Assembly: GCF_037969725.1 (NCBI RefSeq) | Contig: NZ_CP150203.1 | Span: 3,240,001 to 3,304,000 of the forward strand | DNA from: Paenibacillus sp. FSL W8-0426 | GTDB lineage: Bacteria > Bacillota > Bacilli > Paenibacillales > Paenibacillaceae | DNA length: 64,000 nt | Direction: 5' to 3' | Part shown: positions 36,574 through 45,368 of the stretch, piece by piece | Position numbering within the stretch: the first letter of the stretch is position 1 | Layout: every line of letters begins with the position of its first letter | The notes under the pieces: generated by a model | Seen by the model: only the letters and a program-made list of their open reading frames with translations | What the model was told of the DNA's origin: nothing | Database searches by the model: none | Program-made: the position numbers and the translations under genes

Positions 36574-39354
36574 ATGATAAAAGCTCAGCAGGAAATGACG
36601 TGTTTGAATTTGGCAGGAGCATGGGCATATGCGTTGGATCCGAATGATATCGGCCATCAGGAGGGGTGGTCCGGCGATCTCACTCCCTATGAGGAGGGGA
36701 CGCTGCAGCTTCCGGGCACATTGGCGGAGAACGGCATCGGCGACGAGAGGGTTTGGGGCGACGAGATGAATCGCGAAACCGTGCGTTCCCTGAGGCCGCG
36801 CTATAGCTATGTAGGCAAGGCCTGGTATGCAAAAGAGGTTCTTGTTCCGGAAGCGTGGGCGGGGCGGCACATGGTTCTTTTTATCGAACGGGTAATGGTC
36901 CAATCCACCCTATGGGTCAACGGTCATCTTGCAGGTGAGCAGGACAGTCTTTCGGTTCCGCATCGTTTCGATGTAACTCCGTTCATCCTGCCAGGCGGGA
37001 CCAACAGAATCATGATCTGTATCGATAACCGGGATATTCATCGGTTAGGCCAGCATCCAAGCGCCTACACCGATGAAACGCAAACGATCTGGAACGGCAT
37101 GATCGGCCGCATCGAAATGCAAGCGATGCATCCGATCTATCTGCAAGAAATGCGGATCTTTCCGGATATGCACAACAGCAGGATCAAGGTAACGGGAATG
37201 TGGACGAATACGACAGCAAGCCATGCGGAAGTATCATCACGGCTGTCTGTACGGTCCCTGGAGTGTTCCGAATGGCTTCAAACGAACAGCGATCCGTATA
37301 AGTCAACGCTTCCCCCTTATAGCTCGGTTCCTTTCGAATGGTTCTGTGATATGCAGGACGACCATGTTCAGCCGTGGGATGAATTCAGTCCCCATCTCTA
37401 TGAAATGAATGTCGAGTCGACGGTGACAACGCCAGCGGAATCCACGAAAATAGAGCAAAAGCAGCGTTTCGGCATGCGCTCGTTTACTGCCGTGGGGACC
37501 CATTTCGCAATAAATGGACGCCCAACCTTCCTGCGGGGAACGCTGGAATGCTGTATCTTTCCGCTGACAGGCTATCCGCCAACAGACCTTTCGGCCTGGC
37601 TGCGCCTTTTCCAAATCGTGAAGGACTATGGGTTAAACCATGTTCGTTTCCATTCATGGTGCCCGCCCGAAGCCGCGTTCGATGCAGCGGATCAGCTCGG
37701 CATCTATGTGCAGGCCGAAGGGCCGGCATGGTTGGACACGTGGAATACGCCCGTTGGTGCCCACCCGGAACACTACGACTATTTGCCGAAGGAAGCTGGG
37801 CGCATTATTCATGAATATGGAAATCATCCATCGTTTTGTTTGTTCAGCAACGGCAATGAACTAAACGGGGATTTCCATCTTCTTCATCGCATCATTGCGG
37901 AGTTGAAAGCAAATGACGATCGGCGCGTATACACGCTGACCTCGAACTGGGACCGGCCGCTGGACCCGGCGGATGATTTGTTTTGCGCACAAACGGTCGA
38001 CGGAATCGGTGCGAGGGGGCAATATTTTCCGGATGCACTGTCGGGCGCTACAATGCTCGATTTCAGAGAGGCCGTTGCGCAGCGAAACGTGCCGCTGCTG
38101 AGTCACGAAATCGGCCAATATGCGGTATATCCCGACGTGGAGGAAATCCACAAATATACGGGCGTGCTCAGGCCGGTTAACCTGGAAGCGATTAGAGCCG
38201 ATCTGGAGCGCAAAGGGATGCTGGGCGACATTAAGAAGTTCGTCTACGGCTCGGGGATGCTTGCCCTTCAACTGTATCGCGAAGAAATCGAAGCAGCGCT
38301 GCGAACGCCCGGTCAAGGCGGGTTTCAACTGCTGGATCTGCACGATTTTCCGGGTCAGAGCACGGCAACGGTCGGTGTTTTGAATGCGTTTTGGGAGTCC
38401 AAAGGGTTGATTGAACCGGAACAATTCCGGACATTTTGCAATGAAACGGTGCTGCTGCTGAAGATGCCGAAGCGTATTTTCACACACGGAGAAGCGTTTT
38501 CCGCCCAAGTGTGTATTGCCCATTTCGGTCCGCAAGTTTTGCGGTCATGCGATTGGATATGGAGCATCGCGAACGAGCAGGGCGAAGTGTTGGACCACGG
38601 TGTAATCCATACATCGGATATCGGGCAAGGATCGGGCATTCCGATCGGCTCGATTTCTTCAAACGCTTTTCATAAAGTGAAAACAAGCGTAAGATTAACC
38701 GTCCTCATTCAATCCAAAGGTGGAACGATACGGAACGAGTGGCCGATCTGGGTATTCAGCGATTCGGAAGAAGAAACTGCCCGTGATCAAACAAACATAT
38801 GGATAACGGACGTTTGGAACGAAGAAACCGAGCAAAGGCTTGGAGACGGCGGATCGGTATTATATACCGTAAATGCCGAGGCTCATCATACCTTTCCAGG
38901 CAAATCTATTCCCGTCTTTTGGAGTCCTGTGCATTTCGCCACTGAAGATCCATGCGGCATTTATGTCGGTGAACACCATCCCGTCTTTGCTTCGTTCCCG
39001 ACGAAATCGTATGCCGAACATCACTGGAAGGAGCTGCTGGATCGCTCCGTGTCGTTGTGTCTCGATGAATTTCCCGGCAGCACAGAGCTGATCGTACAGG
39101 TGATTCCGAATTTTTATCATAACCGCAAGCTGACCAATCTGTTTGAATGCCGGGTTGGCCCGGGCAAGCTTATGGTCTGCGGAATCGACATCGTTAACGA
39201 TTTGGGCGCAAGGCCCGCGGCAAAGCAGCTGCGCCGAAGCATTGTTTCCTACATGAGCGGCGATGCTTTTCAGCCGAACAATTCGGCCGCCACAGCCGAC
39301 CTGCAACAACTGCTGCAAACCAAGCTGGATTTTCAAAATGGGGATCAGCTTTGA
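36574..39354 (+). CDS. Glycoside hydrolase family 2 enzyme
   Basis: Cytoplasmic-type GH2 enzyme of 926 residues, no signal peptide. A jelly-roll sugar-binding domain (about 60-180) with RYSYVGKAWYAKEV and VMVQSTLWVNGHLAGEQ comes first, then an immunoglobulin-like domain and a TIM barrel (about 300-620). The acid/base Glu is in FSNGNELNGD (about 429) and the nucleophile Glu in LLSHEIGQYAVYP (about 512). The closest motifs are from GH2-like enzymes of pectin and rhamnogalacturonan loci rather than LacZ, so the sugar could be a beta-galactoside, beta-glucuronide or arabinoside. ATG follows GTGGAGGT. Confidence 0.88.
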   Translation: MIKAQQEMTCLNLAGAWAYALDPNDIGHQEGWSGDLTPYEEGTLQLPGTLAENGIGDERVWGDEMNRETVRSLRPRYSYVGKAWYAKEVLVPEAWAGRHMVLFIERVMVQSTLWVNGHLAGEQDSLSVPHRFDVTPFILPGGTNRIMICIDNRDIHRLGQHPSAYTDETQTIWNGMIGRIEMQAMHPIYLQEMRIFPDMHNSRIKVTGMWTNTTASHAEVSSRLSVRSLECSEWLQTNSDPYKSTLPPYSSVPFEWFCDMQDDHVQPWDEFSPHLYEMNVESTVTTPAESTKIEQKQRFGMRSFTAVGTHFAINGRPTFLRGTLECCIFPLTGYPPTDLSAWLRLFQIVKDYGLNHVRFHSWCPPEAAFDAADQLGIYVQAEGPAWLDTWNTPVGAHPEHYDYLPKEAGRIIHEYGNHPSFCLFSNGNELNGDFHLLHRIIAELKANDDRRVYTLTSNWDRPLDPADDLFCAQTVDGIGARGQYFPDALSGATMLDFREAVAQRNVPLLSHEIGQYAVYPDVEEIHKYTGVLRPVNLEAIRADLERKGMLGDIKKFVYGSGMLALQLYREEIEAALRTPGQGGFQLLDLHDFPGQSTATVGVLNAFWESKGLIEPEQFRTFCNETVLLLKMPKRIFTHGEAFSAQVCIAHFGPQVLRSCDWIWSIANEQGEVLDHGVIHTSDIGQGSGIPIGSISSNAFHKVKTSVRLTVLIQSKGGTIRNEWPIWVFSDSEEETARDQTNIWITDVWNEETEQRLGDGGSVLYTVNAEAHHTFPGKSIPVFWSPVHFATEDPCGIYVGEHHPVFASFPTKSYAEHHWKELLDRSVSLCLDEFPGSTELIVQVIPNFYHNRKLTNLFECRVGPGKLMVCGIDIVNDLGARPAAKQLRRSIVSYMSGDAFQPNNSAATADLQQLLQTKLDFQNGDQL

Positions 39355-39530
39355 CGTTTTCGAACCCTATGACGCTCGTAAAAGATATCATCCTGTAAGG
39401 CGAAAAGTCGGCTTACATCATGTTCTAACGAAATGCTGTCCAGATCATGCTAATTCACGACCTTAAAATCCAGAAGAGCGGCTCGGATGTGAAGTATAAT
39501 GAATATTCGAGCCTATCCAAAAATCGGTGT

Positions 39531-39569
39531 ACACCCGTTCAATTCATGCTGAAATGCAATGGACTTTTT
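39531..39569 (+). repeat. Copy 1 of a two-part dispersed repeat
   Basis: ACACCCGTTC (39531-39540) and, ten bases on, GAAATGCAATGGACTTTTT (39551-39569) occur again at 48528-48575 with the same order but a longer spacer. In this copy a CGTTCAA/TTGAACG hairpin encloses the repeat. The rest of the 260-base spacer 39355-39614 shows no gene. Confidence 0.65.
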
Positions 39570-39614
39570 GAACGAGTGAAACAGTGATTCAGACAGAAAT
39601 GAAGGAGTGACGGC

Positions 39615-42530
39615 ATGCACACAGACTTGGACAAAACATTTCCGTATTGGAATCCGGATCTTGCCCTCGAAGAGCGGGTGAACGATCTGGTTTCGCGTTT
39701 GACGTTGCAAGAAAAAATCGAACTGATGCCACAATATCAAGCAGGCATAGAAAGGCTTGGCATCAAGCCGTACAAGCACGGCACGGAAGCCGCTCACGGT
39801 ATAGCCTGGCTTGGCGAGTCGACCAATTATCCCCAGCCGATCGGTTTGGCGTGCACCTGGGACAAGGACTTGCTGCAACGGATCGGAAGCGCGATCGGAG
39901 ATGAAGCGAGAGGTTTTTATCAGCGGAATCCGGAGCATAACGGATTAACGTTATGGGCGCCGACGGTGGACATGGAGCGGGACCCGCGTTGGGGCAGAAC
40001 CGAGGAGGCATACGGGGAAGATCCCGTGCTTGCCGGCAAATTAGCCGCAGCGTTGGTGAAAGGCATGCAGGGCGACCATCCCTTTTATTTGAAATCGGTC
40101 GCAACGTTGAAACATTTTATCGGCAACAATAACGAGGTTGATCGGGGAGAGGCCTCCGTTAGCCTGGATCCGCGGAATTTGCGCGAATATTATTTGAAAG
40201 CGTTCGAGATTCCGTTTAAGGAAGGGGGAGCTCTGTCGATGATGACGGCGTATAACGCGATCAACGGCGTGCCTGTGAATCTTAGCCCCTTGGTTAACGA
40301 CGTCGTGAAGGGCGAGTGGGGGATGAACGGCTTCGTGGTGAGCGATGCATTTGATGTAACGGGGACGATGAGGGATCATCATTACGTCGACACCGTCAAA
40401 GAGGCCGTGGCACGGTCGATTCGGGAAGGCGGTATCGACAGTATAACGGATGAGGCCAATGTCGTGACAGAGGCGATCCGCTTGTCGCTTGAGGATGGGC
40501 TGCTGACCGAAAACGATCTCGACACGGCATTGCAGAACACGTTCCGCGTGCGATTCAGGCTGGGAGAATTCGATCCCGAGGAACGAAATCCGTATGCCGC
40601 GGTGGGGGAGTCGCATATTTTGAAATCCTCGCATGCGGAATTGGCGCGTGAAGCCGCGCAAAAAGCGGTCGTTCTGCTCAAAAACGATAAAGAGACCTTG
40701 CCGCTTCAAGCAAGCAAAATCAGCAAAATCGCCGTCATCGGTCCACTTGCCGATGCCGTTTACAGCGATTGGTACAGCGGAACGATTCCATACGCGGTCA
40801 GCCCGCTGCAAGGAATCCAGGATCGTCTTGTCACAGAAGGAAACGAAGCAGAGGTTCGTTTCTCCGGCGGCTCGGACCGCATCAGACTCAAGTCGACGCG
40901 AAGCGGAAAATATGTACGGAAGGTCAGTGACGGAAAGGAAACGCTCGCGGCTTCCGGCGTTACCAAGGAAGAAGCCGATATCTTTGAAACCACCGATTGG
41001 GGATGGGGGAGCCATACCTTACGGGCGGAACGAAATGGCCGGTATTTAACGACGGACGACAGACATGTTTACGCTTCAGCCGACCGGATCTGGGAATGGT
41101 TCACCAAGGAAGTGTTCCTGATTCATCCGTTGAATCCAAACAAGTCATTGGCTACCATCTCCACATGGAATGATACCGCACTTAACGTGGACGAACAAAC
41201 CGAATGGCTCGTCGTCGGTGACGGAACCGCTGCCGAAACAACGAACGAAATCAATGTTGGCGGCGCGGCGGAAGTGGCCAAAACCAATGCAGCGACCGCC
41301 GAGCCGTTTGAGCTGGAGTATGCAGGCATCGGCGTAGAGGAAGCCGTTCGTGCTGCCAGTGGAGCAGACGCGGCCATTGTTTTTGTCGGGAACCATCCGC
41401 TGATCAATGGCAAGGAAACGATGGACCGACCTGACATCACGCTTCCTGCCTCGCAGGAAAAATTGGTGCTGGAGGTGCTGAAGGCCAACCCGAATACAAT
41501 CGTGGTTGTCGTCGGCAGTTATCCGTTCGCGTTGAACGAATTGCAGGCCAAAGTCCCCGCGATTCTATACACGTCCCATACGGGGCAGGACCTTGGGCGG
41601 GTCGTTGCGGATGTGCTGTTCGGCGACGTCAACCCTGCCGGGCGCCTAAACATGACGTGGTATTCCTCTGTTGAGCAATTGCCGCCGTTCATGGACTATG
41701 ACATTATTCAGGGTGGACGGACTTATCAATACTTTGAAGGCACGCCGCTGTACCCGTTTGGGCATGGACTTTCCTATAGCGCCTTTCACTATGAAGCGCT
41801 GCGGATGTCCGTAAATCAAGTCGAGCTTGGGCAAGACACGGCGGTTGATATATCTTTCCGTCTGACTAATACCAGCTCGCGAACAGGCGAAGAAGTTGTG
41901 CAGTTATATGTGAGGGCAGGTACTTCGCGGGTGAAACGACCGCTTCTGCAATTGGCCGATTTTCAGCGCATTTCGTTGCTGCCTGGCGAAACGAGAGAGG
42001 TCACATTCCGCCTGCCGTTGGAATCACTGCGTATTTGGGATGTCACCCGGGAGCGGTTCTGCATCGAAAGCGGTCGATATTCCTTGATCATCGGTTCTTC
42101 TTCCGCTGACCTGCGACTGGAAGAACAGCTCACGGTCGTTGCCGAGACCATTCCTCCACGCGACCTGATGTCTTTGACAAGGGCCGTCAACTATGATGCA
42201 TGTCACGGCGTTTTGATCGGCGAATGCCGGGAGGGAGGAAGTTCGACCGAGGTTATAGAAAACACGGGTTGGTTGTTGTTTGCGGACGCATCGTGGGAGG
42301 AAGGTATTAGCATAATGGAACTGCGGGCCGCAAGTCCGGAAAAGGCAACGATTGAGGTCAGACTTGACGCATTGGACGGACCGCTCGTTGGCAGATGCGA
42401 CATTTCTGCCGGAGGGTATCAGGAATGGAGGGATTTTTCGTGCGAATTGATCCTGCCTTCCGGACGGCACGATGTATATCTGTTGCTGCAAGGTCCGATC
42501 TCGCTCAGTTGGTTTAGAATGTTAGCGTAA
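39615..42530 (+). CDS. Glycoside hydrolase family 3 with inserted beta-trefoil and CBM6
   Basis: Cytoplasmic-type GH3 beta-glycosidase of 971 residues, without signal peptide. The GH3 N-domain (1-330) has KHFIGNNNE and nucleophile Asp at about 244 in GFVVSDAFD; the C-domain (about 345-700) is split by an insert (about 417-575) whose first part (RIRLKSTRSGKYVRK, HTLRAERNGRYLTT) looks like a fascin-like beta-trefoil. An FN3-like domain (720-830) with HGLSYS before it and a CBM6-like tail (about 860-971) follow. Known relatives are beta-glucosidases, beta-xylosidases and arabinofuranosidases. It lies 260 bases after the GH2 gene and may share its regulator. Confidence 0.9.
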   Translation: MHTDLDKTFPYWNPDLALEERVNDLVSRLTLQEKIELMPQYQAGIERLGIKPYKHGTEAAHGIAWLGESTNYPQPIGLACTWDKDLLQRIGSAIGDEARGFYQRNPEHNGLTLWAPTVDMERDPRWGRTEEAYGEDPVLAGKLAAALVKGMQGDHPFYLKSVATLKHFIGNNNEVDRGEASVSLDPRNLREYYLKAFEIPFKEGGALSMMTAYNAINGVPVNLSPLVNDVVKGEWGMNGFVVSDAFDVTGTMRDHHYVDTVKEAVARSIREGGIDSITDEANVVTEAIRLSLEDGLLTENDLDTALQNTFRVRFRLGEFDPEERNPYAAVGESHILKSSHAELAREAAQKAVVLLKNDKETLPLQASKISKIAVIGPLADAVYSDWYSGTIPYAVSPLQGIQDRLVTEGNEAEVRFSGGSDRIRLKSTRSGKYVRKVSDGKETLAASGVTKEEADIFETTDWGWGSHTLRAERNGRYLTTDDRHVYASADRIWEWFTKEVFLIHPLNPNKSLATISTWNDTALNVDEQTEWLVVGDGTAAETTNEINVGGAAEVAKTNAATAEPFELEYAGIGVEEAVRAASGADAAIVFVGNHPLINGKETMDRPDITLPASQEKLVLEVLKANPNTIVVVVGSYPFALNELQAKVPAILYTSHTGQDLGRVVADVLFGDVNPAGRLNMTWYSSVEQLPPFMDYDIIQGGRTYQYFEGTPLYPFGHGLSYSAFHYEALRMSVNQVELGQDTAVDISFRLTNTSSRTGEEVVQLYVRAGTSRVKRPLLQLADFQRISLLPGETREVTFRLPLESLRIWDVTRERFCIESGRYSLIIGSSSADLRLEEQLTVVAETIPPRDLMSLTRAVNYDACHGVLIGECREGGSSTEVIENTGWLLFADASWEEGISIMELRAASPEKATIEVRLDALDGPLVGRCDISAGGYQEWRDFSCELILPSGRHDVYLLLQGPISLSWFRMLA

Positions 42531-42563
42531 TTCATGCAATTGCTGCACCATAAAGTCGATTTC

Positions 42564-42601
42564 AAAAAGAGGACTGCCAATGCCATGGCAGCCCTCTTTT
42601 T
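42564..42601. terminator. Bidirectional terminator
   Basis: AAAAAGAGG-CTGCCA pairs with TGGCAG-CCTCTTTTT around a short loop between the convergent GH3 and GH43 genes. Confidence 0.85.
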
Positions 42602-42659
42602 AGCTTTAACCTTAACAACTTAGCAGGATGTAGGAACTCGGAAAATCACCGATATGAAT

Positions 42660-44150
42660 TCAATGATACTCGCATTTAAAATTCGTGAACGTTGCCGCCG
42701 ACCCTTTCCCGTGTGCATATAGACCGATAAGTACGCCTGTAAATCCTCCGGCAACCTCAGAAGAAAGGTATCTGGTTTGGGCCGTCCCCAGAACGACATT
42801 TTTGCCGTCCGAATTGAACAGGAAGGCGTACCGTTCAGCGCTTGCCCGGATAATCAGCGTCGCGTGATTGCTTGTCCCTATGCTTTCCTCCGACTCCACG
42901 GATTTGATGTCGCCGACATTCAACCGTCTGGCCACTTTGTACTCGTTCCCGACTTTGCGGAAGGCCAGGTCATAATGGTGATTTTCATCCATGTAAAGCG
43001 TAATGCCGGCTTCTCCGTCCGTCAAAGTCACGTCGCAAGTGATGACCGCATTGAAATCTCTCTGACGTAAGCCGATGAAGGTAGGGGATAGCGGCGTATC
43101 CAACGTAATATCTGTACCTTTAAGCGTAACTTTGTTGGACGCAAGTTCATATTGTTCAGGATCGGGGTGACGAAGGTAACACCAATCCAGGTTCCAATCC
43201 GTATTTTCAAACGTATATACCGTTTTCTCCTGTTGCACGACGGCGTCCGGAATCCGGTCGGTTTCGAAGCTGGTCAGCGTAGTGCCATCCTGTCCTGCCG
43301 TAAACCACCCATCTTCACCAAAAGTAACCGGAGTAAGAAACACTTCCCGTCCCAGATGGTGATAAGTCAGCCAGCGTCCGATCTGGCGGAAGCCCAGATG
43401 CAGCATCCACCAATTTCCGCGATCATCCTGAACCAGGTCCCCGTGACCGGCGCCCTGCAGCTCGTAACCACCCAAATTGCGATTGGTCAGCACAGGGTTG
43501 TGCGGATAGGCTTCAAACGGACCAGAAGGGGAGTCTCCTCTCGCATATGTGACCATATGACCGTACTCCGTACCCCCTTCGGAAGCCATGAGATAATACG
43601 TTCCGTTGATTTTATACAAATGAGGGCTTTCCAAATAACGACCACCCGTTCCGCTCCAAATCACGCGGCCTGGGGTCAGCTTGCGGCCGGTTTCGATATC
43701 GATTTCACACTGAATGATGCCGCCCACGCCATGCTCATCCGTGCCGTTGCTCATGAAGAATGCTTTTCCGTCTTCGAAATACAAATCGGGATCAATCCCG
43801 CCTTGATCGACGTAAACAGGGTCCGACCATTCACCGTAAATATCGTCTGTCCACACATAGAAATTTTGCCGGGTCGTGTCATTGGTCGTTGTCATGTAGA
43901 ACCGCCCGTTGTTATGACGGATCGTCGGGGCAAAAACGCCGCCGGAGCTGCTTACCGTTGCCAATTGCACCTGGCTTGTCCGAGTCAGGCAATGCCCGAT
44001 TTGCGTCCAATTGAGCAGATCTTTACTTTCAAACAGGGGTACGCCAGGGAAAAACTGAAACGAACTGCATACGAGATAATACGTGTCGCCTACTTTGCAG
44101 ACGCTTGGGTCCGGATAAAATCCTTTAATTACAGGATTATTGTAGTTCAT
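42660..44150 (-). CDS. Glycoside hydrolase family 43 (xylosidase/arabinofuranosidase)
   Basis: Five-bladed beta-propeller enzyme of 496 residues without signal peptide. The three catalytic carboxylates are visible: Asp14 (KGFYPDPSV), Asp120 (QGGIDPDLYF) and Glu174 (RYLESPHLY). A C-terminal beta-sandwich domain (about 310-496, with LRHPDPEQYEL and HYDLAFRKVG) is typical of GH43 beta-xylosidases. ATG at 44150 begins the conserved core after GTGAGGTG; a GTG at 44177 is a less likely start. Divergent from an ArsR-type regulator. It should release xylose or arabinose from short side-chain oligomers. Confidence 0.92.
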   Translation of the reverse strand: MNYNNPVIKGFYPDPSVCKVGDTYYLVCSSFQFFPGVPLFESKDLLNWTQIGHCLTRTSQVQLATVSSSGGVFAPTIRHNNGRFYMTTTNDTTRQNFYVWTDDIYGEWSDPVYVDQGGIDPDLYFEDGKAFFMSNGTDEHGVGGIIQCEIDIETGRKLTPGRVIWSGTGGRYLESPHLYKINGTYYLMASEGGTEYGHMVTYARGDSPSGPFEAYPHNPVLTNRNLGGYELQGAGHGDLVQDDRGNWWMLHLGFRQIGRWLTYHHLGREVFLTPVTFGEDGWFTAGQDGTTLTSFETDRIPDAVVQQEKTVYTFENTDWNLDWCYLRHPDPEQYELASNKVTLKGTDITLDTPLSPTFIGLRQRDFNAVITCDVTLTDGEAGITLYMDENHHYDLAFRKVGNEYKVARRLNVGDIKSVESEESIGTSNHATLIIRASAERYAFLFNSDGKNVVLGTAQTRYLSSEVAGGFTGVLIGLYAHGKGSAATFTNFKCEYH

Positions 44151-44193
44151 GTTAAATATGCACCTCACTAAATTCACGTTGATAAGAATTCAA

Positions 44194-44279
44194 ACCATTG
44201 GTATCATCAAAATTAAACAACAAAGCGTGTGAATTTACAATAATCCGTGATGGAATCTGCAACTTAAATCCATTGGATT
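44194..44279. promoter_or_regulatory. Paired CCATTGG dyads between GH43 and its regulator
   Basis: ACCATTGGT (44194-44202) and AATCCATTGGATT (44267-44279) are palindromes sharing the core CCATTGG, 75 bases centre to centre, in the 175-base divergent spacer. They are good candidates for binding sites of the neighbouring ArsR-type regulator. Confidence 0.55.
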
Positions 44280-44325
44280 CACATAAATAAGATTTCAACA
44301 AGGAGAGTAAGGAGAGATTCGAATA

Positions 44326-45246
44326 ATGAAAACAAATGGAGATTTGAAATACATGCTGTTATATGAAGCATTGGCAAGCGAAGTGCGGTGGAGGATCATG
44401 GACCTCATCTCCGATGGCGAAATGAATGTCAAGGATATCGCCGACAGGCTGGAGCTTAGTCCTTCCATCGTGACAATGCACGTACGGAAACTGGAGCAAG
44501 CCGAGCTCATCGGCAGCCGAAGAATTCGGCTCAACGGCGGAACGCATAAAATGTGTTTCCTGAAGCAGAAATCGATCGAGATCGAACTGCCGTCAGCCAG
44601 ATCAGTCAGGGATATCGTGAAGGAACAGACGATTTCGGTAGGGCATTATACGGCTTTTGAGGTGCATCCGACTTGCGGGCTCGGGACTCATGAGAAGGAA
44701 ATCGGAGTATGGGACGATCCCCGGTACTTCCTTGATCCCGAACGTGTTCACGCGGCCATTTTATGGTTTGGCAGAGGATATGTCGAATATAAAACGCCTA
44801 ATTACTTGCTGCCCGCGGAGACGGCCGACGCCATTGAAATTTCGATGGAAATCGCTTCCGAGGCGCCGGGATTGAGGGATGATTGGCCATCCGACATTAC
44901 GTTTGCGTTTAATGGAGTGCGACTTGGAACCTGGACCAGTCCTGCCGATTTCGGCAGAGCTGCCCGCGGAAAATATACGCCCCCATGGTGGCATAGAAAC
45001 GTGAACCAGTACGGATTGTTGAAAACGATTCGAATCGATCATGCGGGAACGTATATGGATGGCGAGTGGATGTCCAACATAACGATCAGAGACGTCAAGC
45101 TCGAAGAGTTATTCTGGACGCTTCGTTTTTCCGTCGAGGAGCATGCCGCAAATGTGGGCGGGTTAACGTTGTATGGGGCCGGTTTCGGAAACCATAATCA
45201 AGATATCGTCATCCGAACGATCCAGAAAAAAGATACGCTTTTATGA
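44326..45246 (+). CDS. ArsR-type regulator with large C-terminal domain
   Basis: Regulator of 306 residues. The first 95 residues are an ArsR winged helix (LYEALASEVRWRIMDLISDGEMNVKDIADRLELSPSIVTMHVRKLEQ). The remaining 200 residues are a beta-rich region with WFGRGYVEYKTPNYLLP, many Trp and Tyr and the look of a carbohydrate-sensing domain. Such proteins often lie next to GH43 genes in Paenibacillus, and this one is divergent from it. ATG follows AAGGAGAG. It probably senses an arabinose- or xylose-containing sugar. Confidence 0.85.
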   Translation: MKTNGDLKYMLLYEALASEVRWRIMDLISDGEMNVKDIADRLELSPSIVTMHVRKLEQAELIGSRRIRLNGGTHKMCFLKQKSIEIELPSARSVRDIVKEQTISVGHYTAFEVHPTCGLGTHEKEIGVWDDPRYFLDPERVHAAILWFGRGYVEYKTPNYLLPAETADAIEISMEIASEAPGLRDDWPSDITFAFNGVRLGTWTSPADFGRAARGKYTPPWWHRNVNQYGLLKTIRIDHAGTYMDGEWMSNITIRDVKLEELFWTLRFSVEEHAANVGGLTLYGAGFGNHNQDIVIRTIQKKDTLL

Positions 45247-45339
45247 GAATGGCGTGATGCGCGAAACTCGATGATTGGGGGGTACTCAAAATGGAGATTA
45301 CTCAGGCTTCACTTCATAGTTCCTGCAAGGAGACAAAAG

Positions 45340-45368
45340 GGAGAAGGGCTTATAGCTGGTCCTTCTCC
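45340..45368 (-). terminator. Terminator of the transposase gene
   Basis: GGAGAAGG and CCTTCTCC pair perfectly; the transposase stop codon lies in the loop, and CTTTTG follows on the minus strand. Confidence 0.7.

Noticed and set aside
40041..41015. Long minus-strand frame of about 324 codons inside the GH3 gene
   Set aside because: Antisense shadow of a well-supported enzyme gene; no ribosome binding site or domain likeness.
43152..44171. Plus-strand frame of 339 codons inside the GH43 gene
   Set aside because: Antisense shadow; GH43 catalytic residues are clear on the minus strand.
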